This document shows, piece after piece, positions 38,515 to 51,487 of a DNA stretch of 64,000 nt. Numbering within the stretch: position 1 is the stretch's first letter; each line of letters starts with the position of its first letter. The notes beneath the pieces are model-generated. The model was not told the origin of the DNA. It saw only the letters and a program-made list of their open reading frames with translations, and searched no databases. The stretch lies in NCBI GenBank assembly GCA_013400975.1, contig WBMZ01000356.1, forward strand, positions 124,001 through 188,000, given 5' to 3'. The stretch is from Atrichornis clamosus (Eukaryota; Chordata; Aves; Passeriformes; Menuridae). A program made the position numbers and the translations under genes.

Positions 38515-41062
38515 CTGCAAAATTACCAACATAATTCTGGTATGATTGTCATTCATATTACAATAGTAACATGAGAAGTATGAAGTTACGCAGTTCTACA
38601 AATACGACATATAAGCAGAAACACAAATCCATTGCTTTATAGAATTATAGTGTAATAGAAGTATAGTCTCTGAAAAAGCAGGAGAAAAAAGTGAGAAAAG
38701 CAAGAAAAGTGATGAAAAATGAAGAGCAAACAAAACACTAAAAAGTTCTTATGCTTCAACTCAAATTGCATGATACAGTTGGAATGACACTTTTTAACCT
38801 ATCTGTTGCTTGTCAAAATTAAATATGTCCAATATTTTTTGTACAAATTATTTGTATTAACACTTTTAGAGCAAACACCTGCACAAAACAAGTATCTAAA
38901 AAGAAAATGTAATTTCAGAGAAAACTTGAAAATATATGGTGATTTTCTTGCAGGAGTGTTTATACAAGGGATAGATTGTTCTTCTGCTATTTTTTATTCA
39001 TTTGTTTTTAAGTAAGACAATGCAATTACTCAATCTCTATTTGTCCAGGACATTAATATTCCAATTCCTTTAAAATAGACCAGAGGGGTTTTTTTCTACA
39101 AAAACATTAGCTGTTAATAGTGCAAATACCTCAGCTTGTTGTTGTGGTTTAGCAAAGAATCAAAAGAAACAAGATATTCTACTGCACCTGTGCTTTTCTA
39201 GAGGTCTTCCACTTGACTACCAGCCATCAATCAAAACTACCAAAATCTATGTACAAGTACCAAAGACTGTGGTTGATGAAGTTAAATTTTCTTCAACCCT
39301 ACTGGTCCCAGCAACTGAGATAAAAAAGTGAATTAAAATTTCCATATTGCAGCAGAACCACTGAGTGGACGCCCTCAACACATTTTCAAAACACTGTCAT
39401 TAACAGAGCTATTATACATATTTAGCAATAATCTAGATTTTTTCATATTTGAGTCCTCAAAAAGATTAAAGACAATGTCAGGTTTTATCTACTGCTTCAG
39501 TAGTTAAACACTTAGAAGACTTTTAATGAGTTAGAAGCCTCTTATACGTAAACAAATTAATATGCATCTTCCCTCTTTTATGTTTATTAATCAACATGTC
39601 TTCACTAGGAATGTTCTAAACAATTTACACAGGATTTCATCTTTTTACTTTTTAATATAATCCCTGCATGCTTGAAATATTTGTTCAAAGATGTTATTCA
39701 TCTTAATTCCTTGAAGAAAAGGTGTTAAGAAATTGCTTGTTCTAACATCTACAAAGCAGGGTAATTTTTTTCCCCCTTTCAAATCATCCAGCTGCTTTAA
39801 AAAATTTTTTTTAATTAATTTTCACTGCCAAACAATGTTGATCACCAGTACAGAATAAATGGCAATTGGTGAAAAAATGACAGAACAAAACCAGTTCATA
39901 TCCTGGTCTGCTTTCTAGTGACTTGGTGGAGAGGTAAAAATGTCCCCACTAAGGATATACTACTGTAGAGTCATTGACCTGCTTCTGTGCTCTGGTATCC
40001 CAGCTAAGAATTCTAGCATTTGGGGCACTTGCCGTATCTCCTATTGCTACAGCAGTTAACAATAAGCAAATCTCAAGGACTGGCAAGTCCGAAAGCTTTT
40101 GTAACTTCCTAAAAATTAACTTCTGTGTAGTTCATAAATTTCCTGGAAAATGAATTTTCCTTGGTTTTTTTTTCTTCATTTCAGCTTCTAAGAATTTCTT
40201 CATTTAGTTGAGATGATGAATAGCAAAAATTTGAGAGGTATTGTGTAACTATAATACTATCCGAATAGGCAAAGTAGGAATAGGAAACCAACAAAACTGA
40301 GGTGACCCTGACACACAACATTAAACAATTGAACAAAGCTCCTAGCTGCAAGAATATGGAACAACCTGCTTAGTTTCACAGTGGGCACATCAGAAAATTC
40401 ACAGGGGAGCTGAGAAATCATTTTACTAGAGACATAAAACTAATTCATAGCATTTTAAAACTGAAACTGAGTGGTACAAAATATCTGGATCAAAATCAAG
40501 ATTTCTGCCCAGGAGGAAGGTATTCTCATGTCATGTTACCTTAATAAAAAGTACAAGTTAGCCCTCTAGTTAAATCTTGAAGTCATTGCTACGAGAATGA
40601 CAGATGCATTGTCACCTTCAACAAAATAGACAAGGGAAAAAAAGAGTTTGGATTGTAAAAGGTAGGGACAATACAACTTTTGTTGATATTCACAGGATTA
40701 AAGCTCATCAGACAAGGCAAATACCCTGGTTGCTTTGGTTACTGACTCGATTCTGTAATCCACAGCATCAGACAGGTATACAGATCATATGTTACCATTC
40801 ATTCAGAGATTGTGCAACTAATAAGGCCCCAATGACCCCTGTAGCGAATGAGTGTTTTAAGGGCACTAATTTTAACCAGAATAAAAAGGCTAAGGTAAAA
40901 ATGTGATTTTGGGATTAAAAAAACACGTGGCTCAAAGCAGCACTGAAGAATAGCAGTTATTGGAACAGAAGACAGAAAACAAAGTTTCTACTTGATCAAG
41001 CTAGCACTGAACTTCTCTGGAGGTATCATGGTATATGCTAGAGAAAATATTTCACAGAAGAA

Positions 41063-41295
41063 GAGAATCATAGAATCATCAAGGTTGGAAGAGATCTTTA
41101 AGATTATCAAACCCAACTGTCAGCCCAGCACTGTCACTGTAATCCCTACACCACTAAATCACATCACCAAGTGCCAGATCCAGATGCCTCTTAAGCACCT
41201 CCAGGGATGGTCATTCCACACCTCCCTGAGCAACCTATTCCAATGCCTGACCACCCTAACAGCTAAAAAAAATTTCTAATATCTTACTATCTAGC
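41063..41295 (-). mobile_element. CR1 LINE, 3' fragment
   Basis: Read on the plus strand, it starts with AGAATCATAGAATCATC, the reverse complement of the CR1 terminal repeat. AAGGTTGGAAGAGATCTTTA and the CACCTCCAGGGATGG...CAACCTATTCCAATGCCTGA block follow. It is therefore a minus-strand insertion truncated after about 230 bp. The right boundary, after the TTTCTAATATCTTA stretch, is approximate. Confidence 0.88.
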
Positions 41296-44200
41296 TTTAA
41301 TGTAATATGGTTCTGAGAGGACAGCACATAATTCTCAATACACTGGAAGGTATATGCTCTTCATCAGGAAGGACACAGGATACCTGGGGAAAGAAAACTG
41401 TTAAAAAGCACAAAAGAATGACAGCTAATGACTAGAATTTAAAAGGGAAAACTGAATTAATTACTACAGCATGATGACTTCATTTAGTTGATTTTCTTTT
41501 CTACAGGATTTTTTAAACCAGTTTCCCACAGTGAATTCCCAGCTTTAAGTGAAAAAGTAGGCATCCTATAGAGATGCTGCTGTTGTGCTCATGACACTTG
41601 TGCTAACTATTCCTGCGGCAGTGCAAGGATGCCATCCCAGCAGAGGTCTGCTGCTGCTACCTTGCATCAGGTAAGGTAAGGGATAGCTACACAGAGAAGC
41701 ATCATTTCACAGTGCTAATCACAACTGAAATCACACCTTTCAGAGAACAAGATGAGTAAGGAGATTAATACGCCATACAGATTGTATTCCATACAACATG
41801 TGTGCTTCACAGCACGAGAGGTATTTGCTGAACCTTTGCTTCCTCCTTACTTGGTAAATGCCCACCTGCAGAGGTTACACAGCCAGACCTCTCCACCCAC
41901 TGCAGGTTCCTAAATGAACCAAGCCTCTGTTCCTCCTCAGTATTCCAGCTATTTTCTTATGCCTTACTGGTACAAATCAGGAGGCAAATGGAGAAATAAG
42001 ACCTCGTAAGAGAAGAGGTTTTCTTCCCAAAGGAGCACACTGCCTGTCAAGCCTGAAGCTTAGCCAGGTAGTTCTTACCCATTCCCCTGCTGGTGCCTGC
42101 AGCACTTTTCATACTGCTCTCCTTCTGCCAGCTTCAGCAGGGAATCAGGCAGTGAATTCTGACAGTTGCAGCTCTGACCTGAGGGACCAGCAAGCCTGGT
42201 TCTAGCCCCTGGCACTTTAGCATCCCATTTAATCGGTGATCTTGGCTTCATCTTTGCTCCACTCTGTTTTCCTGAGAATATGGAGCAGAGACTGACAGAC
42301 AGGATCAATTTCCATTGCAGCTGCAATTCACAGCTCATTTCCCTGGAACTTCACACTTTACCTTTTACCGCAAGTACAGTGCTTTTTCAGAAACTCAATT
42401 TCAGAATCACAGAGACATCTAGGTGTATTTTTAGCATTCTGCCATTGATCATCAAAACTTGGGTTTAGAATGAAAACTCAAGAGTAGAAGTTTTGTCTTT
42501 TCATCATGGACTGCGCAGACCTACTGAAATGAGAATAAGAAAGGAGTGGCAAGGTGATTTTCTACCACTCCATGATACTCTGGTAGATGCAGACATCTGG
42601 TATTTGTTAGATACTATTTGAAAGACATCTAGACAATAGGAATTAAGATTTTACTTCTTGTCTAGGCCAAGTATTAGTGGGGTTTAGCTATGCAACAACT
42701 CTTGGGATTTGAATTCCAGACTGGACTCTACTACTGCCCTTCCACAGGTAGTAAGGGATAAACAGAGCAAGAAAACATACAAATTTAAGATGAAAACAGA
42801 ATAATTTGAGATTTTAGGTATTATCCACATACAGCTTTTTTAAACACAATAGTTAATTAATGATAATCAAAGGTAAAGACTTTTTCACAGATTGTCTAAG
42901 CAGTCTTGTTCAAATCATTTAACATCTTTTCACAACAATTCACTCTGAGTAAAGTGGGAGCCATAGTACTCTAGCATCAGTATCTGACAGTGTCACATAT
43001 AATTTCATGAATGCCTGCAAGAAACTTGCACACTACAGTGATGGAAACCACCTACAGGTGAACAGAAAATGTGTCTCGAGAGCCAGCTGCTATCAAAGCA
43101 ACAATGTTTGGTTTGTTTCTAGAAAAAAAAATCTCCAGATTTGTATACATTTATAGTCTATGTTAATCAAGACTATAGGTAAAATAATTTATTTATTTGG
43201 CTTGTCCTTATTTGATTTGATTTGCTATTCAATCTATACATGACTAATAACAATTTGAGATAGTTTGCAAACTTGGTAAGACCGTTTTGCAAAAGATCAC
43301 ATTCAACTATGATGAAGTGATTTTTATACTGTAATTATTCTTCATATGAGTTCTTCAACAACAGACAGAAGTTCAAAAAGAGCTTTTTGCTCAAAATACC
43401 ACATGATTTATCTGATTTGATAACAGATCAGGGTTTTTCGAATTCCATTCTTCCAGAAACTGCAGAATGCAGTTGAGGAAAGAAACAATGGGCAAGATTT
43501 TAGGGGGTGCAATTTCACAGTTTTTAAACACATTTTTATTTCAGCCAGATTTGTTATATGAAGAACTGCTTTGTAGTTAGGATTAGAGGAAGAAAAGGAA
43601 CACTTTACCCACATGATTTTTCATACTGTCCGTTATCTGGGTTATAAAAGAAAGGAATCAAAGAGAAGGCAAACAAAGAAACAAAGGGACAAATGACTCA
43701 TGAGCAAAATCAAAATCCTAATATGATGTTGCTGGTGTGATTGTACTGCTGAGTCCAATTATTTTAAAGTGAAAACAAAGACTAAGCTGCCAGTGTGCAC
43801 AAAACCACTGCAGATCCAGAAACAACCCATGAGCAAAGAGGAGCACATAAGAGATTGGTCATCTTATGCACTGAAGAACACAGCATGTTCAGGCAACAAG
43901 CAAAAATGTTAAAAACCAGCAAAGAACAACTGTAAATTTGTGAAACATTGGTGTCGTATGAAGTATCTCTGCTTCCTATCATGGAGCAGACATGAAAATT
44001 TATAACAATAGTTACTAAGGTTATTCAAATAAACATAAAAGATCACTGAAGATACCCAGCATCTCCTGGAAAGATTCCAAATTATGGTATTTAAAATTCT
44101 TACCAATATTTCTTATCACTAACTAAAAACATTGCCAAAAGATTATGTTCCTATTTCTATGAAACTAGATGCCTCCCACAGAAAAGCAGCACTTCTGTCA

Positions 44201-44859
44201 GTCTTCTAAACGTACTGACACTTTAAAAATGTTGGGATGCAAGCCCTGCAGAGTTTCATCGTTAATGAAAGAAAGAACTATGAGACAGCAAAAGTTAAAT
44301 GGTAATCACCTGCAATGACACAGAGGAAGGAATAATCAGGTTTTTATATATATATAAATATGCTGGAAACGCGACTATGAATGTTTGAGCAAATTCTGGG
44401 GAAAATGGCTTCTTTCTAAATGTGTTATTTTAAAAAATATTTTCTTCTTTTAAATTATATTCTTTTAATTATAGTCATTTGTCTTCTACAGTCAAAATGC
44501 CAGTGAAGATGATGAACAGAAGGGTGTGTATACCCTGAAGTTAACATGCTAGCTTTGAGCAGTTGCCTGTGGGGATCCTTCTGTACCCTTCCTCGTTATT
44601 GCAGACTTAAGAGCATTGAGAAGCAGGAATAAGCCTCCTGCATACATTTTCCCCAATTTCCTTAACTTTTTCTCTCTTCTGCAATTCATGGCTACACATA
44701 TTCCATGAGGCCTATGTCTTCAGGCTGACATTCACAGTTGCAAAATATATTAGTCTAATCATCAGTAACACCCTTCTAGTCATCCATTACATCCTTTTAC
44801 AGTTAGTAACATTTTTGAGTGTTGGTTTCCATACAATATTTTCTTTCATAAGAGAAATA

Positions 44860-44883
44860 TGAAAAATTCATATGAATTTTTCA
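44860..44883. repeat. Perfect 24-bp palindrome
   Basis: TGAAAAATTCAT is followed immediately by its exact reverse complement ATGAATTTTTCA, centred between 44871 and 44872. A further GAA/TTC match lies outside after a small bulge. No known site is recognised. Confidence 0.95.
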
Positions 44884-47800
44884 CTTCATAGTAAAATTTA
44901 AATCTGAACCAATGCAAATTGAATCTAATATATCTTTATGTTGTCATTTTATAGGTATACTCTGAATGGTGAATCATTTAAATTCTAATACGTTTAAATA
45001 AGGAATAAAAGAAAAACATCATTTGATATATTTTTGTCAAATTACCTACATTACATGATTACTCCTCCACAATCAAAATCAGATTTTAAGTATGAATGAT
45101 ACAAACAAGATTACATTCCAAATATGCAACACAGATTTTAGTTGCTTGTTTAAAATGACATACCTAGCTATTCAGTAATCACTTTATAATAACCCCTTTC
45201 ATTTCTAAATCTTCTTAGCCATCAGCCAATAGTGAGGAAAATGCTGGCAGTGGTTTTTACAACTACACATTAGTTTTACATTTCATGACAAGCTAATTCT
45301 ACAGAGTCTGAAAGACAGACAAGCATGTGTTCTTAAGGTTTTCTTTCTTTTGCATCAAGAAAGCACACATCTAACCGAGAAATGAAAAAGAGTGCAGACA
45401 TACACTTTCCACTTCACACCTACAGCAGTAACAATTTATCCCAACTTCACCCTGGGAATTGCCATGAATATGTAAAGCAACAAGAATTAAAAGGCAGTGA
45501 CAAATAACTCTCAAATAACACTCAAATAAAGAATTACCATGGTAAGATGGCAAATAAAGTACCTATTTCTGGTAGATGTTACCTTTGGTAGATCTATCCT
45601 TGGTAGATACTTGGATCAGAATGATCTTTGAGGAAGATTAAGGTCAAATGAGCCATGTTGCATAAACTGTCCCTCTCGATTGAATCTATCCCAGGCATTT
45701 AGACCCTTTTACTGAGTTATCACATGACTGCTTTACAGTGTCATTATTGCCCTTTTCTATCACTTCTCCATCGTATTTTAACCAAGCAGATGTCATTATC
45801 TCCTGAACTGACACAGCCACATTTTGGCAGAAATGTATCTCCACACCTGAGAAGAAGCTGGCACAGACTTCCAGACCAATTTATACAGAATGCACATCAG
45901 ATGCTGCTCATACATGAAAACATGCAGGCTCCACAAAGGAAGCTGAAGGTCTGAGGAACTGCTTTTGTGGCCACCTGACACACCTCGTTCACACAGTTAT
46001 CATGCCGCAGAATTGTGTTCAATGCACCTAAAACCATCTGGTTTCATGGGTCAATACATAAACTTTCAGATGCACTAAGGAATGGTGCAGGTGGATGGCT
46101 CATAATCAAGCATATTCATGAGAACAACAGACACAATTTGACCACACACCATGAGTGGGGGAAATGACATTAATTTAACATACACTCTTGTACTCACTGG
46201 TCAAAACATGGGAACACAGGAGAACAGTACAAACATTTAGAAGTTCTAGTGTGAGGGAAAAATCCATTTTTCTAGCTAATTTTCCTGGAAATGGCTGGAA
46301 TACATGTATGGCATTGTAATATGGTAAACCATTATCTTTATACACTAATAAAGCACATGTATTTTTTACAGTGCCCCAATCACCTTCTGATTGTGAATAA
46401 TATAAATGGCAAAGCATACACTGTTGTTCTGCTGTGTGACAGATTAGCATGCTCAAACTCCTTATATTTTATGGTACAGCTGCTTGAGTTTCCCCCTGAA
46501 GCCCACTGGAGAAAAGATAAACCATTGTGTAAATTAGTGAAGGTTTCAGCTGTTCAATACCTGCCCTGAAAGTGGAAGCCCAGAGCCTGTTTATTATGTT
46601 GCACAAAAGAATAAATGGGCAATGTTGTTTCACAGACCAGTCAGAATAAGATGTAGCAGCGTGTTCTGGGGCTATTGCCACTGACAAATCACATTATTTC
46701 AGAGCTCTTATGTACAGCGGTGGTAGCTAAATTGGGGATAGAAAACAGAACCTAGATTGAACCTAGATGACAGGACAACACGGTCATATAAATCTACGTA
46801 AAAGAGAAAATGCCACCAATCAATGTTACTCATCTAAAAAAAGTATTTACCATTCTTTCTAATCTGACATGTGCAATCAACCTTAACCAAATGATGTAGA
46901 GTGAGATCAGTTTTGACAAATAACTCTCAAATGCATAAACCTGATAAATGAATCAGATCCTCTGTAACAAGTGGTAAAAGAAACTTTGAATTTACATGTC
47001 AAAGGTGAACAGAATATTCTGTTTTCCTACTACACTATTATGTGCTAACTACTACTATTAACATGTAGGTACTGTAAAGTTGGTAAGATCATCTGCTTAA
47101 TTTGTGACAAGTCTCATTTCCCCAAAGAATTTCCTACATAATTGCCACTCTACAGAGTCTGGATACATGCCCTCATGTTAGATCCATCCTTAGGACTTTT
47201 CCAGGAGCTTCACCTCAACCTAAGGAGTTACTAGCTACTGAGTAAATGAACATGTTTGTCCACGCACAATCTAAAACACCATCTTTGTCTTTGACACTAA
47301 CTAAAAAATTTGGCTTCAGTATCAGTTGCAATATTTAACTATACATAGTATTTTACAAATTAAAATTCTTGGAAAGTACCTACATTAAGAGTATATACTC
47401 ATGACTTCTTGATTGAATATATTCAGCCTTTTTTTCTAGAAAAATTCTTCAAGAAATCCCACACATTGCTCCCTCTCTGGTAGATTTCATTGAATTTTCC
47501 TGTGACAGATCAAGAAGGTATTTGCCACCAGCCTTCTTTGCTATGCCACTCCCTTGTAAAAAGCAAACATAAAAAACTAGGCTTGCTGATGAAATGGATT
47601 TATACTGTTACACTGTAGCATGAAACACAGGAAGCCAGTCCATTGTTGTTTCTGACACATTTAAATAAGGAAAGAAAGTGCCAGTGGAGGAGAAGGGAGA
47701 ACTTTTGGGGAAAAGGGGTGTACTGGATGGCAAACTGCTTTAAAGTTAATTCTTTTTAAGATTTAACGGAGTCTAAGATTCCCACATACCTGGGAGTTTG

Positions 47801-47930
47801 TTATTTGCCTCACTACAGAAATACACGATCTACTGACAAAAAGAGTAGGGATAAACAAACACAAGCACAGAATAAGTAAGAAAATAATAAATAGACATGC
47901 TTTTGTGTAATGCGTATCACAGATTAGTTA

Positions 47931-48007
47931 AGCCTGTGTTGTTTATTTCCTTTAAACTATGCTTTATTTCCACACATGATCTTGAGCCTGTTTTGTTTAT
48001 TTCCTTT
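47931..48007 (+). repeat. Spaced direct repeat of 23 bp
   Basis: AGCCTGTGTTGTTTATTTCC plus TTT at 47931-47953 recurs at 47985-48007 with a single G-to-T difference. The start-to-start distance is 54 bp. The intervening GCTTTATTTCC resembles part of the unit. Confidence 0.9.
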
Positions 48008-49536
48008 CTCTAGTCCTAAAGATTAATCATTTATCAGGACTACATTTCCCTCTGTTGCCTCCAGCATCCCTTGCTTTAATCATTACAGGTCAGTTTGCAT
48101 TTGGTCGTGTCCTTTCACTTCCTTCCCCTCTTCTAAACTTGGTCCTGTCAAATGGATTAAAGAACCTGTGCATTTATGCCAGAACCATAACCATGACACA
48201 GAAGAGCACAAAGCAGCCATCAAATATTCAGGGAAGCAGAGGTTATGGGAGGTTGCTAAAGCACCTGTGAACATGAGCAGAGGAGAGGGGCCAGGACTGG
48301 ATTACATTTCACTGGTCCAAGACTGGCACTTGCTTTATTCTTGACACATAACCAGCTCCACAGATCATTTGGGAGCCCTGGATCACAGTTTTACCACGCA
48401 ACTCAAGGAGAGCACAGTAAAAGTCCACCACTGGTGTGACAAATTACAGAACTGCATATGACAGCAATTAAAGAAATCTGAGAACTATCTAATTCTATCA
48501 CCAGTGACTCAGGATTCAAAGTCCATTAAGCATTGTTTTTTGCAATTGAACTGAACTAATGAAAAATAATTCCCACACTGAAAAAGGTCATACACGAAGT
48601 AATAAAAAAGCAAGTACTACCCAGTCACTATTTATATGTTACTCTAATTTGAATTCATAAGTTGCTGACATCTGTTATAAATCATGCAGTTTTCTTCCAA
48701 GCATAGAAATTTCTCTTTGCAAGCTTTCCCCTATCTTTAACAAAATAATGAAACTGAAAAATTCAGGATAGTAAGTTGCATAGAGTCTGTGAGTGCTCTG
48801 GTTTTAATCTTTAAGTGTTTTTTTTCCTAGCAAAACTGGGAAGAGAGTAAAAAGGAAGCAATAAAATAATGAAAATCCAAATTCATAAAAAGCAACAAGA
48901 GCCTACAAGAGCTCAAAATCAGCAGTTCCCAGAGTTTTAGGTCAATGAATAACCACAGAGGTGTCCTTATTTAAAAATGAAAACAAAGTTTTAAAGCAGT
49001 TTAATTTTAGAAAATAGAAAATATTCAGAAAGATACAAACCATACATTTTAAGTATCAAAATTTGCATTTGCATGGTAGAAAATATAAGCTCTTATTGTA
49101 ACTCATAATTGAACCAAATGAGAAGGCGACAATAGAATAGCTTCTGCTTTTGGATTTGCAGAATGGTGTAGGGGCTGTCTATTATAATCTTGAATTATGA
49201 TGATGTTTATTTTTTTGTGAGTAATCTACATGCGCATAAAAATGGCTTGCTGGATTTAGTATATATATGCACACAAAATCTAGAAACATTCACATAATGT
49301 ATAACCAACTTAAACTAGAAGTTTCCTGACAACTGAGCATCTCCTTTATGTTTATGTAAGTCTGCCAGTTGCACAGCTGCATTTTAAACATGTTATATTT
49401 GTAGGAACAAATAATTTTACTGCCTTGTAAACAGGATTGTGATATTCAGAATTTGATTTCCAATAGCTAATCTGCAAAACTAGAAAGTAACCATTAATAA
49501 GGTATTATAAATATTAACTGATCTTGTTGTTCTAGA

Positions 49537-50090
49537 TCACAGAATCACGGAATGTCCTGAGTTGGAAGGGACCCACAAGGATCACTGAGTCCAAAACCTG
49601 ACTCTGCACAGGACAGCCCGAGTCACACCATGTGCCCAAGAGGGTCGTCCAAATGCTTTTGATCTCTGCCTGTGAACACTTCCCTGGGGAGCCTGTTCCA
49701 GTGCCCCCAGGGTGAAGAACTATTTTCTAACATCCAATCTAAACCTCCCGTGTCACAACTTCAGGCCATTGCCTCCGGTCCTGTCACTGGTCACCACAGA
49801 GGAGAGATCAGTGTCTGTCCCTGTGCCTCCCCTCACGGGGAAGTTGGAACTGCAATGAGGTCTCCCCTCACTCTCCTCTTCTGCAGGCTGAACAGACCAA
49901 GTGCCCTCAGCTGCTTCCTCTTCAGGCCCTTCACCATCTTTGTAACTCTCTTTTTGGCACTCCCTAGTATCTCAATGTCTTTCTTATACTGCGGTGCCCA
50001 AAACTGCACGCAGAACTCAAGGTAAGGCTGCACCAGTGCGGAGCAGACGCAAACACTCCCGTGATGTCTTCCTGACTGGATCTCAGAGGT
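49537..50090 (-). mobile_element. CR1 LINE, 3' fragment with reverse-transcriptase C-terminus remnant
   Basis: The left end AGAATCACGGAATGTCCTGA is the inverted CR1 terminus and GTTGGAAGGGACCCACAAGG follows. On the minus strand the right half translates to SALVQPYLEFCVQFWAPQY, KKDIEILGSAKKR and LGLFSLQKRRVRGDLI, the conserved end of CR1 ORF2 downstream of the RT domain. The copy is truncated at its 5' side near 50090 and carries stops, so it is inactive. It lies in the same orientation as PTPRM. Confidence 0.9.
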
Positions 50091-50379
50091 AAACCACACT
50101 AAAGGAAAAAAAAAAAACCTGACAGAAAGACAAAACAACTGAGACTTGAAGTCAACAAAAACTTGTTTGCCTGACCCAATCCATCAGCTAAAGTCTGTGT
50201 GGATCAGCATTACCCACACAGGCTATGGGGTTTAGCAGAAATATGCCTGTCCTGGAGAATTTGAAATCTCAGCTCAATTTCTGACTTAGGTACTTGTCAC
50301 TGTAAGATCATAAAAATCCCATTCAGTACTGACAATTTGAATACCTAAATCCTGTGTTTGCAAAGTGCTTGGATATTTA

Positions 50380-50820
50380 TAGAATCACAGAGCGGAATAA
50401 GAGAACTGGTAAGTTTGGAAAAGACCTGTAAGATCATTGAGTTAACCAGAGCACTGCCAAGCCCACCACTAAACCATGTCCCTGTATGTCACATCTACAT
50501 GTCTTCTAAATACCTCCAGGGGTGGTAACTCCATCACTTCCCTGGTCAGCTTTTCCATTCCTTGACTATCTTTCCATTTTTTTTTTTTCCTAATACCCAC
50601 TATAAACCTTCCCTGGAGCAACTTGAGGCCATTTCCTCTCATCCAGTCACTTGTTACCTGGGAGAAGGGACTGACACCCACCTCCCTATAACCTTCTTTC
50701 AGGTAGTTTTAAAGAGCAATAATGTCCCCTCTGAGACTCCTTTTCTCCAGGCTAACCAATCCCAGCTTCCTCTGCTGCTTCTGCTAAGATTCCTGCTCCA
50801 GACTTCACCAGCTTCACTGG
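50380..50820 (-). mobile_element. CR1 LINE, 3' fragment
   Basis: AGAATCACAGAGCGGAATAA at the left edge is the inverted CR1 end. TACCTCCAGGGGTGGTAACT, CTTCCCTGGTCAGCTTTTCC, a T13 run, and GCAACTTGAGGCCATTTCCT follow, all standard antisense CR1 blocks. The segment ends near TCCAGACTTCACCAGCTTCA. A second CR1 in the same orientation lies about 290 bp to the left, and a probable LTR lies immediately to the right. Confidence 0.87.
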
Positions 50821-50999
50821 TGTTAAATGGCAAGGAGATACTGTTACTTTTTCAGTATGCTCTGAAAGCTGAAAGAAAAAGCAAGGTAAAAGTCAGGGTG
50901 TCTCTAGCGATTCCACTGCTGAGGGCACTCACCAACCCATACAACTGTGGGATTTTCACCTTTAGTGCCTCCAGTCCTCAGTTCCACCACCCGAGTAGG

Positions 51000-51487
51000 A
51001 AGTGGGAGGAGAAGGCAGGGAGCATCTGGTTCGGGAGAGGCTCGGTGGAGGCACTGAACTGGGGAGCACCATTCCTAAACCATGACCCAGGTGAGGATGG
51101 TGTCCTGGGTGCAGCCCCCCAGGCACTGGCAGAGGGGCTGTAGGGAAGCCTCTGTGAGGAGGTCCAGGGCTGTCCTGTGCCATCCACAGCTGGCTCCAGC
51201 TGGCTCCAAACACCACACTGCAGGATATGGTTGTGAGGACAGGCAATCTCCTTGTTTCAATTTGTCTTTGTTTCTCACTGCTCAAGTCTATTTCAAACCA
51301 CAAAAAATCATACTAATTTTTCCCAAGTTGAGTATGTTTTGCCTCTGATGGTGATTGGCAAATTATTTCCTTCTCTTTTACCTCAATGCATGACCTTTTC
51401 TATCTTACTTTGACCCCAGTCCTATTGAGGAGGGGGAATAAGAGACAAATTGAGTAGGCCAGAGCCAGCTGATGTCAGCCCACCACT
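51000..51487 (+). mobile_element. Probable solo LTR of an avian ERVL-type endogenous retrovirus
   Basis: Two parts resemble an abundant avian LTR that I know from memory. The first is GGTGTCCTGGGTGCAGCCCC, then GGGAAGCCTCTGTGAGGAGG and a CCACAGCTGGCTCCAGCTGG block. The second is TTTTCCCAAGTTGAGTATGT, then TTTTGCCTCTGATGGTGATT, TTGAGGAGGGGGAATAAGAG and a CAGCCCACCAC end. No gag, pol or env coding sequence lies next to it, so a solo LTR formed by recombination is the simplest reading. The left boundary is uncertain, and the class assignment rests on recall. Confidence 0.55.

Noticed and set aside
45570..45608. Three spaced TGGTAGAT units as a regulatory array
   Set aside because: The spacing is regular (16 and 15 bp) but the units are short, and nothing else supports a site; likely a small decayed minisatellite.
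49672..50025. 117-codon plus-strand frame
   Set aside because: It is the antisense shadow of the CR1 reverse-transcriptase C-terminus coded on the minus strand.
50562..51143. Longest open frame in the window (193 codons, plus strand)
   Set aside because: It runs antisense through a CR1 fragment into the probable LTR and has no domain features; it is a chance frame over two repeats.
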